Position numbers and translations under genes: made by a program | In this document: positions 52,001 to 63,130 of the stretch, in pieces | How positions within the stretch are numbered: the stretch's first letter is position 1 | How the letters are laid out: every line of letters starts with the position of its first letter | Notes under the pieces: model-generated | What the model was told of the DNA's origin: nothing | Database searches by the model: none | What the model saw: only the letters and a program-made list of their open reading frames with translations | NCBI GenBank assembly: GCA_037951165.1 | Contig: JBBDHG010000061.1 | Span: 4,940,001-5,004,000, forward strand | DNA length: 64,000 bases | Origin: Lophius americanus | Lineage: Eukaryota; Chordata; Actinopteri; Lophiiformes; Lophiidae | Reading direction: 5' to 3'

Positions 52001-55000
52001 AACAGGTAATGTAAATGTAGCGCAATGTTGCCATCGCGCTAATGTTTACTTCCTTCGTGGTGTCAGAGTTGGTGTCCCATGACGTCACCGACTAATCGAC
52101 TATTAAATTTGTCGACAACTAATTTCCTAATCAATTTTTGTCGATTTCGTCAAAAATGATTTGTTGCAGCCATTGTTCCCGAGGAATTACACAATGTATA
52201 CCAATGAAGATTTGTAAACTACAATAGTTAATTAATCAAAGATCAAATGTGGGATTCAAGTATTCCCCTATTTTTTTTAGCAGTGAATATTTGACTCCGG
52301 TCTCAACCTCTGCTCTTGGCCCGATTGTTCTATCAGCTGAAGCGGTAGTCTCTGTTCTCAGACCACTTCCATGTTTTCCTAAAGGAGTGTTTTTCCAACA
52401 AGCGAACTCTGTCCTGGGCCAACTTTTTTTTTTTACTAGAGAGCTTCTGAACGTGATATGATGAAATGAGAAAGAACAATGGGAGACTCATAAGATGTGA
52501 TACTGGTAAGATATTATGGAGGGGAAATTGAAGTTTAATATGTCTAAGAATTATGGTGTGGTCCCTTCTGACTCCCTTCTGATTGAAGTCTGTTGCGTAG
52601 TCAGTTTAAGACCCCTGAAATAGTCATTTATAATCTTTGTTTGGATACTTATCAACAGAGTGGTGTGCTATGTTGTCTGCTCTTATGAATTACTTTTTGT
52701 GTTTGTTATTATAGTCTCAATCATACACATGTCATACAGTACTGGTATGTGTTGAGGAGATACGGATCATTTCACATCCGCCAATAATTTCACAGATTAT
52801 GAGAGGAAACTTTAGAAAACTTAAGAAACTCAGGCGGTGGCTTTTTCTCATTAGCATATTTGACTATCTAATAGAGTAATTGCAAACTTTTGCCGTCTCA
52901 AAGAGGTAGAGGGATTTCAGTTTTCATAAAACCTTTTCATCTAGTCTCACACAAAGACAGTTTGCTTTCTCATTTGCAATTCACGTTAAATTTACTGTCA
53001 CTGTCTGAAATACTTTACTTCACTCGGTTATAATAAAGGGTGGGTAATATTAAGTTATCCAAATATTTCTAGCCCCTGCAGCTAGCTATGATCACAACTT
53101 GTTCTCAAACCATGTGTTTTTTTACCGTTTGTTTATCCGTCTTCATAATTGGTTTATTTTGACTCGGCAAATGTTTGCACCTACTGCAGATAGCTGGATG
53201 TGTAATTAAAGTTTTGGGTTGTGGATTGCTCCGGCCTTGTTCTAGGACTATGGTTGTGTCTGGATGGAATGCTGTGAACCTTGACTTGAATGTGGCAATG
53301 AACAGCAGTATTTAGGGATATCATGTCTACTTCATTGCAAAGCTTCTTGAATGAATGTATGAGGAATACCCGATCTTAAACTTGGCAAACAGTGACTTTG
53401 TAAAGGCTACGGTCATCTACCTGTGGTGAAATGTAGGGTGGGGGCTTGTGATCTTCAGGTTGCAAGATTTTAGACAATACTGAGTGGAGGCCTGATGACT
53501 CCATGAGCAGCTTCTGGGCCAGGTGTACTTAGACTAAAAAGTAACACCCATATTCATCATGCTGCCTCTTTGTTTTCCTCCCTGAAGCAGATCAGATAAC
53601 AGCTGAAGTTATGCTTAAAAATTATCCAAACAAATATTGTGTATGTCCCCCTTTTGCTGCCAAGACAGGTCCGTGACTTTAACTTTTTCCGCAGTTTGTG
53701 CATAAGTAGCTCCTCTGTGGGATCAGTCAAAACAATCTTGCCTTTCCTGCACACATGTATCAATGAGCCATGGGCACCCATAACCCTGATGACGGGTGAC
53801 CAGTTGACTTCCTTAGACCTCGTTGGTTTCCACTAGTCAGTGCATTTTTTCTTGTTCCACCTATCAGTGGTGTTAATGTTATGGCTGATCAGTGTAAGTG
53901 TTACAGTGTGAGATTACATTGATTTTACTAAAAAACAGGTAGTTATTTCATGAATACACTGGAGTTAATGTTTGCCTTTTACATACAGTCAGAGAGGAAA
54001 AGTACGCTTCCACTCCAAGACGGAGTTCATAGATTAATTTATAAGTAACTAACTTATCTATTTTTATGTCTAAGGCAGTCCTGGGTTCAGATGGTTTCTA
54101 CTAGGCTCATTTTGTTCTATGTAACAGAATAAGTGAATAACAGTCATTAGGTTTGGTTCAATAATGGCTTTTTCATATTTTTTCTGAAATTGTATCAAAA
54201 TCTACTGGGTCAAATATAGACATATAACTTAGATGATCAGATATGGTAATGTTAAAGTTTGTGTAAATCAAATATGCACTGTAAGATGACCTCTGAACTT
54301 ATTCTGAGTCATTATGACTGATAACAGTTTGTTTGGACTCGGACACAAACACTACCATCAGAAAGTCTAAGGAACTCAGCATTGATTTGAAAATGTGCAT
54401 TTTCAATTTGAGCGGGTCAGCAGTGATCCACTTGGATCCAATTCAACGCCGTTACAGGTCCTGAGATCAACTGTACTAATAATTGTTGTAAGTATAAGAT
54501 ACATGGCACAGTTACGTCAACGCCATCACCAGGAATAAAATACAAACGGTCATCTGCTGCTTGGAGAAAATTGGTTAGGGTGGCCAAGACTCAACCAAAA
54601 TCCACAGAAAAAAACTCAAGCGTTTTTCACATCGCCAAGGGCTGAGAGGTTAAGGATATAGGAAAGTAATGCTGCATGGTTATGTAGCTCTAACGCTACC
54701 CGCTTGCAACTGACAGTATCCCTGTCCCTGTTTCACCTTTACAATAATAATAAATTGACTTATATAGCGTTTTTCTATGAACCCAAGGACGCTTAACAAA
54801 GACTGTAGTCAAAAACATACTAATAAATAAACATTCAATGGAGGGATGTGTAGAGGGGACATTGAGATCGTAGGCCTTTAAGAAAAGATGGTGCTTGAGG
54901 AGTTTTTTGAAAATGTCCAGGGTTGCAGAATTCCTGACTTCAGGTGGGAGAGAGTTCCAGAGGTTGGAGCCGCGAAACGGATCTGTCGCCGAATATTCGC

Positions 55001-56534
55001 AGCCTGGTGTGGGGGGTGGAGAGCAGACCAGTGTCAGAGGAGCGAAGCCTCAGAGAAGGAGAATAGGGGTGGAGAAGGTTGGTGAGGTACTGGGGGGCAA
55101 GGGCATGGAGGGGTTTGTAAGTGAGCAGGAGGAGCTTATACTTAATGTGTGATTTGATAGGAAGTCAGTGAAGGTGGATGAGTGTGGGGGGGGTGGGCTG
55201 CCAGGGCCTGGTACAGATGAGAACCATGATCTATATGGTTTTATATATGGATATATGTTATATGATACCAATTTATGAGTTATTTTTGTTTGTTACCCAT
55301 TAACAGTTTTAGCTATCCATTTAGACTTTTCATTATATATAAATATATACATTTACTTAACACTTTGAGATTGGACCCAAATGTAAATGGGCTTTATAGA
55401 TATATATATATTTTTTTTTAATAGAAGTGTTTTAAATAATTATTTTCCTCTCTGTTAATTTGCTTGGAGTAAGGCAAAAGTATTACACTGTTTGAAGGCA
55501 TATGGTATCTAATTGTTTAAATTTCTTTAGGGCACCTTCATCTTTCTTTGATTGTTTCAAAAAGCTGAATAGCCATGTTAATGAGTGCTTGCCAGTGACA
55601 GAGTTCTGTACTTTGTAGTAGAGATCGGATTTACGGCTCTTTGAAGGGAGCCGGATCTTAGGGATCTGTTACTTTCAAAGCGCTGTTCAAAAGACTCTCA
55701 TTTTTATATTTATTTATTTTTAAGAAGCCAGCTTGGAGGTAAATCATTTTATCTGGGAAATAATCACTGGGAGGAATGATAGGGTAAGATTTGGATCATA
55801 AATAATTCAAACTTAGACATGCCACCATTATATATTCCACTGGTGTGATATCTGAGTTTGAATTAATCTGAAATATTGATTATGATTTCATTTGGCATGT
55901 TTGGACTAGATTCAGTGATGGAGGCTTCATGGTCACTACCATTGTTGTCGTGGCAACCAGTTGGTTCTTTTCTGCAACTCGGTTCCCATCGTTTTCGTTA
56001 AAGAGCCGGTCAAAAGATTCGGCTCGTTCGTGAACGTCACAAAGCTACCACGTAGTTTCTCAACATGACAGGACACCTGGATTCAACACTGGGTCGATAA
56101 ACATCTCCAAGTTTGTTGGTGTGATAATATGGGACTTACATGTGAGAATGAGGTGGTCATCCTGCACGGTCGTGGCGACAGGGCGAATGGAGAGGTCTAT
56201 ACTCCAGGTGTCCAGAACTCTCTGGTTGGTGATGTAGTTGTATGAAGAGGCAGAGCGGCAGTGATCCCGCAGCCACACGTAGTTAAAATGCATCAACGTC
56301 CCTCCGTAGCTGAGCGCTGGTGAGTTCAAAAGCACCAGTAAAGATGAGTTTATCTCAGAAATACATGCGTTTGGTTAAACTGTAGTGGAACTCACCAAGG
56401 CAGTCTTCAAGTAAGTTAAAAGTTGCAGAAGGCGCAACATATGCACGGCTCAGCATCCCGTGTCTCCATGGCGCATTACGCAGCCTCTCCTGGAGCAGAG
56501 CTGGACGCAGGTTCCTTATCAACATGGACAACAT
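46097..56534 (-). CDS. tmlhe: Trimethyllysine dioxygenase, 7 coding exons, complete
   Basis: Mitochondrial Fe(II)/2-oxoglutarate dioxygenase that hydroxylates N6-trimethyllysine, the first step of carnitine synthesis. Coding exons in transcript order: 56534-56396, 56316-56140, 50715-50436, 50257-50138, 47093-46857, 46547-46409, 46228-46097. They join in phase to 1224 nt (407 aa; human 421). Exon 1 encodes an arginine-rich leader (MLSMLIRNLRPALLQERLR) that suits mitochondrial import; an in-frame ATG at 56525 is an alternative start. The N-terminal GBBH-like domain has FNYVWLRDHCRSASSYN. The catalytic domain has the iron ligands H228 and D230 in DRHTDTTYLQEPSG, and the distal histidine H375 in NWRVMHGRESF. 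The protein ends CLGLLA. Intron 2 (50716-56139) and intron 4 (47094-50137) are packed with transposon remnants. Every splice site used is GT-AG. Confidence 0.95.
47640..48230 (-). mobile_element. Tc1-like remnant in tmlhe intron 4
   Basis: The plus strand shows GTGCTACTGTAGCACCGCTA, then GGGATCGGACAACACGGGCC, and finishes TCAGTGGTTATAATGATATG with GCTGATTAGTGTA. This matches the N-terminal half and end of a widespread fish Tc1-like family in antisense. A related end piece is at 53545-53900. Confidence 0.55.
48620..48690. repeat. Short AAT-rich repeat start
   Basis: AATAATAATAATACATTTAA followed by TTTATAATGCACTTTACAG is a typical beginning of a common fish retroelement 3' region. Nothing more of it is visible. 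Confidence 0.35.
49820..49878. repeat. (TATATC)n microsatellite
   Basis: About ten imperfect TATATC/TATATATC units in tmlhe intron 4, followed by a poly(T) run. Confidence 0.9.
51030..51250 (+). mobile_element. Tc1-like transposase fragment in tmlhe intron 2
   Basis: The plus-strand frame contains SDQTVRNRLHGGGMRASGPL and later FREHENWEV, the helix-turn-helix end of a Tc1-like transposase. It appears to be the same family as the element split by the LINE at 38040-43680. The hAT-like copy 2 begins directly at its right end. Confidence 0.6.
51253..52172. mobile_element. Non-autonomous hAT-like element, copy 2 (tmlhe intron 2)
   Basis: Clearly related to 4527-5698: it shares the CGGTTAAATAAAGATTAAGT region, the CTTATTTTGCTATCAGCTTT region and an end rich in TCGAC words (ACTAATCGACTATTAAATTT, TTTGTTGCAGCC). 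A segment around CAAACAGGTTGC / ATTTGCTGAACTGGAATTTA occurs twice inside this copy (about 51510-51560 and 51815-51865) but once in copy 1. No transposase. Confidence 0.6.
53545..53900 (-). mobile_element. Tc1-like remnant in tmlhe intron 2
   Basis: Phrases such as CACACATGTATCAATGAGCC and TCAGTGGTGTTAATGTTATG with GCTGATCAGTGTAA match the same Tc1-like family as 47640-48230. Only about 350 bases remain. Confidence 0.5.
54740..55215 (+). mobile_element. 3' part of a fish non-LTR element
   Basis: Starts with AATAATAATAAATTGACTTA and TATAGCGTTTTTC, then continues with GGAGAGAGTTCCAGAGGTTG and GGGTTTGTAAGTGAGCAGGA. This is a common teleost retroelement 3' region. The open frames here are not genes. 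Confidence 0.45.
55617..56045. mobile_element. Non-autonomous hAT-like element in tmlhe intron 2
   Basis: The ends are inverted relatives: GGCTCTTTGAAGGGAGCCGG at the left, and AAAGAGCCGG and GGCTCGTTCGTGAACG at the right. This GAACGA/GAGCCG end motif is typical of a fish hAT-type family. The right end lies about 95 bases from the tmlhe exon 2 donor. Confidence 0.5.
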
Positions 56535-56867
56535 GACGGACTCTACCAACTGCCCTCCACTTCGTTGGGACTACTGACTGATTTCTCCAATAATCTCCAA
56601 GACGACGTCATTGACGTTGGGCTGGATCCCTCTGAACTGGATTGAAACCTCTTGACTTTGAGGAGGGCACTTCCTAGTGGACTGACAGAGTTAATGCTTA
56701 ACACCGGTGTTTTTTATTTGGAGCCACAGATCTCACTCCATCTCGTTGGCCCCGCCAGATTTGTGTAGTAACCGGTGAGCTACAGGTGTAGGAACGTCTT
56801 AAATGTGTTATATGTTGCACGGGGACATAGAATAATAACGTGCTCAAGATAACATGCATGAGTATGT

Positions 56868-57000
56868 CCAGTAGTGATGTGTCGTTCGCGAACGAACCGG
56901 CTCTATGAGCCGATTCTGTGCGGATTCTGCCCGAGCGAACGAGAAGCGCTGTACCTCGTCGGGGAAAGAAAATACCTTAGCCGCTAAGCGTCGGCGGATC
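56868..57000. mobile_element. Terminal fragment of a related hAT-like element upstream of tmlhe
   Basis: GTGTCGTTCGCGAACGAACC followed by GGCTCTATGAGCCG is the characteristic end of the family seen at 55617-56045. It lies about 335 bases upstream of the tmlhe start codon, in the likely promoter region. Confidence 0.5.
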
Positions 57001-57600
57001 GATTTAAATATCGAGAGTATCGATGCTAACGTTGGTATTAGGTATTGATCGATACTTGTGTGATGAGATCGATTCTTAAGTTTCAGTTTATCTTCTGTAG
57101 AACTCCGGGCATTTACAGAGTGACCGACTGGCCGTACACCACCGCTCTTCTCTCTCTATTAGCCCCTCCCCACACTCACTCACTCACTCAGTCACTCACT
57201 CACTCACTCAGTCACTCACTCACTGCCTCACTCACTCACTCAGTCACTCACTGCCTCACTCACTCACTCACTCAGTCACTCACTCACTCACTCAGTCACT
57301 GCCTGTGGCTGCATGATGGCAGAGCAGAAAAGGAGCACCGTTTTTTACAGCTACAAACCAAACCACTGCAACCTGCAATGTTTGCAGGAAAGAAATTAGG
57401 TACTGTGGCAACACCAAAAATTTACATAAGCATATTAAAACGAAACCCAACCACAACTCTGAGCTGCAGAGCAAACGAAGGGAGGAAGAGAGGGAAAGTA
57501 GCACAAAGTATCGGTATTGGTATCGGTTCGGCAATACTGACCCTGTATTTACTTGGTATTGGATCGATACCAAATTTTGCAGTATCGCACAGCCCTGCAG
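57000..57600 (+). mobile_element. hAT remnant with a BED zinc-finger relic
   Basis: Plus-strand frame at about 57378-57470 reads NVCRKEIRYCGNTKNLHKHI, a BED-type finger (C..C with spaced histidines). The right end, GCAGTATCGCACAGCCCTG at about 57580-57598, is a hAT-like inverted terminal repeat; the matching left end is missing. A (CACT)n-rich array sits inside. Confidence 0.5.
57168..57302. repeat. (CACTCACTCAGT)n minisatellite
   Basis: About 135 bases of CACT units with regular CAGT and CTGC interruptions. It produces a Thr-His-Ser-Leu repeat in one frame, which is not a gene. Confidence 0.95.
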
Positions 57601-57829
57601 CTCCTGAGAATCCATGCAGGTAGGGGCGGGACTTTATTTTGACGGCCACTTTATCATGCGGCCAATCACAAGCGAGGAGAGACTAGGATCAAACCATTAT
57701 GTCAAAGACGGAAGGGGGGCAGACACCCCAGTGGCAGCGAGTGTAGTGGTACATGCAAGGTACACACAGACCGACAGTGAGATGGGGGAGGCGGATTTAA
57801 ATGCAGGCGCGTACGGAAAAGGTTATTGA

Positions 57830-58985
57830 ATGATCGAAACCCGAAAAGGAAGCAGCATCTGGCTGCATTTTAATGATATTGGAGACTGCAAAGCTGAGTG
57901 CAGAAGTTGTAAAATGAAAAAATCCGTGAGAGCAGGGCAAGCTCTCTCCTCCATCCACTGACACTGCAAAAGTATACTGTTTTGAGCCTAGTACTTGTGC
58001 TGCAGCATCCACTGTCTTACCGAAAACTGAAGGTATATTACATCCTTCTTCAACTCAAACCAAAATAAGAACATTTATTCTAAAAGAAATTACCCAAGAC
58101 AAATGGATAAGTGTTGACGACGAGCTGGCTAAAATGATAGACAATGACTTTCAGCCATTTTCCATTGTTGAAGAAAAAGGATTTAAAACTTTTGTCCGGC
58201 CCTCAAACCCCATGTATGTTCTCCCCAGTAGAAAAATTGAATTAACAAAACAATAATTCCACGACTATATAACACAGAGCGTGCATTGTGGCAAGACAGG
58301 GTCGAAAAAGCTTCAGCAGTTTGCCTGATAACTGACTGCTGGACATTCAGAACGACATGCTCATTCATGCATGTCCCTCAATTGTCACTTTATTGAAAAC
58401 TTTGAGATGACATCCTGCCTTCTTCACTGTTTTAAGTTTGGTGAATAAATACTGCAGCAACCTGGCAGAGGAGCTACTTAGAGTGGCAATTAGACAACAA
58501 AGTGGTGTACTGTGTTACTGATAATGCAAACATAACAGAAGCCATACAAATTTTGCAGTGGACCCACCACCCCGGTCTTGCACACACAATAAACTTGATG
58601 ATTAAAGATGCGCTGAGGGTGGTGCAACCAACTGTGGACAAGGTGAATGCTATTGTAGAGTGTTTCCACGCAAGCACGGTTGCCACAGAGAAGTCCACGC
58701 AGATGGGGATGCCAGAGCTAAGGCCAAAACAGGAGCAGCTACAAGGTGGAACTCAACATTTCATATAATAATAACAATCGTACATTTAATTCATCAGTTG
58801 AAATGCATCCTCCAGTCAAAAGATGCTATCATCTCCGCCCTGGCTGTCATCATCACTCCTGTTGATACTCTCAAAAGGAAAGAGGACTGCACCGTTCTGG
58901 AGCCCTTTGAGGAGGTGACTGTGGAGATAAGTACAGAAAGGAACCTTTATCTTTATCTTATCTGTTTTTACTTTACTACTATATA
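57830..58985 (+). pseudogene. Decayed hAT/ZBED-type transposase
   Basis: Plus-strand pieces in different frames follow the order of a ZBED-like hAT transposase: SSIWLHFNDIGDCKAECRSC (BED finger, about 57850-57910), NDFQPFSIVEEKGFK and NPMYVLPSRKIEL (58140-58240), TTCSFM-like and CHFIENFEMTSC words (58350-58415), VTDNANITEAIQIL and WTHHPGLAHTINLMIKDAL (58510-58615), and VLEPFEEVTVEIS (58890-58930). Several frameshifts separate them, so no full protein is made. It lies between other hAT remnants. Confidence 0.7.
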
Positions 58986-59379
58986 GTTAACTATTGCAAT
59001 AAATAGCAAAATACTATTCATAACAGAGACATTTAATTTAATTCCCCTTTATTTATTTATTTAAAAAAAAACAGCAATGTATCAAATAACAAACAAAGCA
59101 TAATATTACCTCCAAAATGCTTCCTCTGTGCAAGGGTCTGAAGCGGTTGACAGCCAACCACCAACGGAGTGTAACAACTTAAGTAGCTGTCTCCATACGT
59201 ATGCATCAAGAGCTCTCATTAGCATGGAGCAGTCAAACGCTTAAATTGAAAATGAAGCACTGGCCTCAACATGGTCCTGTGAAAGACTTGAAGAATTTAT
59301 CATCGAGAAGAATTTGCGATGATAAATTGCCTGAACAAATTGCCAGCACGTCTAGGCATGGGACTCTTGAAGTTCCCTC

Positions 59380-59470
59380 AAACCAGCCTTTCTCAACCCC
59401 CATCAGGGTCGGGAACCCCAGGGCGCGGGAGGATTTCAAGGGGTCGTCGGATGATTGTGGAAAAAATATG
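59380..59470. repeat. Possible MITE end
   Basis: CTTTCTCAACCCCCATCAGG with GTCGGGAACCCC and GGGTCGTCGGATGATTG resembles a common fish MITE terminus. The evidence is weak. Confidence 0.25.
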
Positions 59471-59559
59471 AATAATTATTTGTCAGGAGCAGTGTTTGCA
59501 GGTCCCGTCACTGGATCGGGCAGTAGGAAAGGCAGCGGCATTGGGGGTCCGATACCTGG

Positions 59560-60910
59560 CTACAAAAGCTGAAGGTTGGGACATGGAATGTCACCTCACT
59601 GATGAGGAAGGTGCTTGAGCTTGGGCGAGAGGTACCGACTAGATATAGTCGCACTCACCTCTACGGACAGCACTGTTTCTGGACCCCGCCTTCTTGATGG
59701 GGGCTGGACCCTCTACTATGCTGGAGTTGCTTCAGGTGAGAGGTGGAGGGCTGGTGTGGGCTTACTCTTAGCACCCAGCACAGATGGGCAATGACAGCGA
59801 GAACTGGAGTGACGTGATTGGGAGGAACGGCCTGCCTTTTCTGAACCCTAGTGGCATTCAGTTATTGAGCTTCTTTGCTAGTCACAGTTTGTCCATAACG
59901 AACACTATGTTCAAACATAAGGGTGTCCACCAGTGCACTTGGCACCAGGACACCCTAGGTCCCAATCAATGATCGACTTTGTAGTTGTATCAGCTGGTCT
60001 GCGGCCACATGTTTTTGACACTAGGGTGAAAAGAGGAGCTGAGCTGTCAACTGATCAATACCTGGTGGTGAGTTGGATCAGATGGCGGGGTAGAAAGCTG
60101 GACAAACCTGGTAGGACCAAAAAAATAGTGAGGGTCTGCTGGGAGCACCTGGCCGAGGACCCTGTCAGGATGGTCTTCAACTCTTACCTCCGGCAGAGCT
60201 TCAACCACGTTCCGGGGGTGGGGGGGACATGGAAACTGAGTGGTCCATGTTCCATGCTGCCATTGCCAAGGCGGCTGCTGCGAGCTAGGGTCGCAAGGCT
60301 GCCGGTGCTAGTCACGGTGGTAATCCCCGAACCTGCTGGTGGACACCAGAGGTGAGGGATGCCGACAGGCTGAAGAAGGAGTCCTACAGAGCATGGCTGG
60401 CTTGTGGGACTCCTGAAGCAGCTGACAGCTACCAGCAGGACTAGCGAAACACGGCTATATTATACATGGAGGCAAAAACACAATCATGGGAGAAGTTTGG
60501 TGGGACCATTGAAGAAGAATTTGGGTTGGCCCCGAAGAAATTCTGGCAAACCGTCCGACGAATGAAAGCGGTAATTTGTCCACTCTGTCTACAGGGTTGG
60601 ATTGGGACTTGCTGACCTCCACTGAGGAAGTTATCGGGCGGTGGAAGGAATACTTTGGGGATCTCCTCAATCCCACCATCATGTATTCCCAGGAGGAACC
60701 AGAGCTGGATGACTTGGAGGTGATTCAGATCATCACTGGGGCTGAGGTCGATGCGGTGGCAGCGCCCCTGGGGTGGATGAGATCCGCCCTGGGTACCTTA
60801 AAGCTCTGGATGTTGTAGGGCTGTCATGGCTGACACGCCTCTGCATCCTTGCGTGGACATCCAGGTCAGTACCTTTGGAATGATAAACTGGGGTGGAGCG
60901 GAGCTCAAGA
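59560..60910 (+). mobile_element. RTE-like LINE fragment, endonuclease and N-terminal reverse transcriptase
   Basis: Frames on the plus strand show KVGTWNVTSL (about 59572), GGWTLYYAGVASG, VIGRNGLPFLNPSG (59818), HKGVHQCTWHQDTLG (59918), MIDFVVVSAGLRPHVFDTRV and KRGAELSTDQYLVVSWIRW (59970-60080), RVCWEHLAEDPVR, RWKEYFGDLLNP (60641) and a frame-shifted GLSWLTRLC (60822). Frameshifts break it. The element stops before the catalytic YADD region, so the 3' part is missing. Confidence 0.65.
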
Positions 60911-61054
60911 CATCAAAGGTTGACGCTGTGCTTCCTTAAATGTTTGGTTATTTTTGATGTGGAACCAGATTTGCAATTCCTTAACTTCTCACATGCATCA
61001 CTTTTTGCCTTGTTTTTTGTTTTTCATTTTCATGCGAAGCAAGACATTTGTCAA

Positions 61055-61350
61055 TTTACTGCAAGTAACTAAGTACATTTACTTAAGTAAACACATTTGA
61101 GGTTTTTCTGCCTTGCTTGATTATTTCCATTTTATTACTACTTTATACTTCTGCTCCAAAATGTCCTATAATAGCAAAAGACTGAGTGGAACCATTCTAC
61201 TGAACAACTGTGTATTTTAATTTGGATACTTTAAATACATTTTGCTGGTAAAGCATTCATACTTTTACTTAAGTACCCTCTTCAATGAAGGATTTTTACT
61301 TTCAGTAGAGTATTTTCACAGTGTATATTATTACTTTCACTCAAGTAATG
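61055..61350. repeat. ACTTAAGTA-type interspersed repeat
   Basis: Repeated TTTACTTAAGTA words (61078, 61264) with TACTTTCAGTAGAGTATTTT and CACTCAAGTAA resemble a common fish non-autonomous element. No coding potential. Confidence 0.4.
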
Positions 61351-61651
61351 GACATAAATACCTCTTATATCTCTGCTAAATGGTATCTAAACATGAGGAC
61401 ACAGTTTATGCATGGTGTCAATATATGCTCACTATACTAACTATTTCATGGGCCATTTTCAAATTTTATACTTTCAAAAACCTTAGTGCAAGGAAAAACT
61501 GGATTGTTTTTGGGAGAGGTTGGTTTTCTACTCCCAACACTAGGCCGAGCTTTATCTTCACATGTTTTTTGGGTCATAATTTCTCACCCGTTACTCCAAT
61601 TTACTCACACTCGCTACAAATAACTCAACTTGGGGAGATATAACGTGTGTG

Positions 61652-61670
61652 TGTGTGGGTGTGTATACAA

Positions 61671-61703
<33 letters not shown>

Positions 61704-61704
61704 C

Positions 61705-61739
<35 letters not shown>

Positions 61740-61743
61740 TAAA
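61652..61743. repeat. (GT)n/(AT)n microsatellite
   Basis: A GT run (from about 61645) passes into a long AT run with single GT and CA interruptions. The open Tyr-Ile frame here is a product of the repeat. Confidence 0.9.
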
Positions 61744-62934
61744 TATTTGCATCATATTTCAGGCTTTTACTTCTTATTTTACACACTAGGGGGAGCTTTT
61801 ATACAAAAAACACTTTTTTGGACATAACTTCCTATTTGTTGGTCCAATTCAGTTCAAATGTGATGCATGTGAATCAACCAAATCCGGTGCATATGTGTTT
61901 ACTCTTTCCTGTTTATCTCAGATCAACATGCTGCACTCCAACATATGGGAAGGCAGACAGAATTAATGCACTTTGATATAATCCCAAAATGATTATATAT
62001 CATTATTTGGATAAATGCTGTTTGAACTTTAATTAGTAACACTGTAATTGTGCTACATATCACAAAAGCTGTAATTTATATCTCAATCAGAACTCATCCA
62101 AAATCTACCCATGATTCCCTACTTTTTACAGATAGGGTTACAATACATATCGGTCTATAATGGAATTCTCCTTAAGCCGTAATTATGGATTCCCTCACTA
62201 TGAATGAAGTAAGGATGGCGATAGAGGAATAGTTTACACTCATCAATTTCAATTTTGTATCATAACTCAAAAACTGTTCAACATTATTAACCAATGTTTT
62301 TTCAAACAATTACCAAGCAATAATTTGTGCCTTTTGTTATTTCTGGATCTTTTTTGCTTATATTATTTCCATTTCCAGGGTTACTAGCGTTAGACTTTTA
62401 GGGGGGCTGAATCGGCAACGATAATGTGAATTGCATTAAACTTTAATTTTGCTGGACACTATTAAGCATGAATAATTAATGATTGGTGATAAACCTTTTA
62501 TTTATGATAATAATACCTTTAATCTATAATTTGCATGAGACATGAGTTTTAATACATGATTTGTTTTAAAGAAAATTTAAATTAGAACATTTGTAGACTC
62601 CACTCCCTCCACGTTTTTTAAACCGTATATTAAATTAAATACACAATGTTACTTCCAGAAGCTAGTTAATTAGTCTGGTGGTGGACTACAGTGTACTATA
62701 ATAATGTTAGAGCACAGAACTCTTCAAGAATAGAACAACGATGTGTAAGAATCAGGCAGGGTCACAAGAGAGAGTGCCACTCAATATTTAATTAATAATC
62801 AATAACCCTACATCCAGTGTCCGTACCAGACAATGATCACAACCATGACGTAGTCTTACACAAGGTCTTCTGACAGAGTCAGATGCTATAAACATGCAAA
62901 CATCATTGAGTACACGGGAGATCAGAATGCACCC
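61744..62934. other. AT-rich intergenic sequence
   Basis: No supported gene or named repeat. Confidence 0.4.
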
Positions 62935-63130
62935 TTATCTGTAACTGCTTATCTTGTACAGGGTCACGAGTGGGCAGGAGCATATCTCAGCTGACTGTGG
63001 GAAAGAGGTGGGTTATACCTTGAGCAATTCGCCATTTCATCATAGATTGGACTCATAAAGACACAGAAGCACTCACATTCACACCTACGGGCAATTAAGG
63101 GCGACCAATTCACTTATCAGACTTCCAAAA
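62935..63130. repeat. Common fish repeat fragment
   Basis: CTGCTTATCTTGTACAGGGT, AGCATATCTCAGCTGACTGT and CACATTCACACCTACGGGCA match a very abundant teleost repeat. Its downstream part resembles 44110-44220. Confidence 0.55.

Noticed and set aside
54888..55152. Overlapping plus-strand frames of 65 and 85 aa
   Set aside because: They lie in a common fish retroelement 3' region with GGGG-rich sequence and are not conserved proteins.
57045..57623. 192-aa plus-strand open frame
   Set aside because: It runs through a CACT minisatellite and a hAT remnant in a frame different from the BED-finger relic; it is not a gene.
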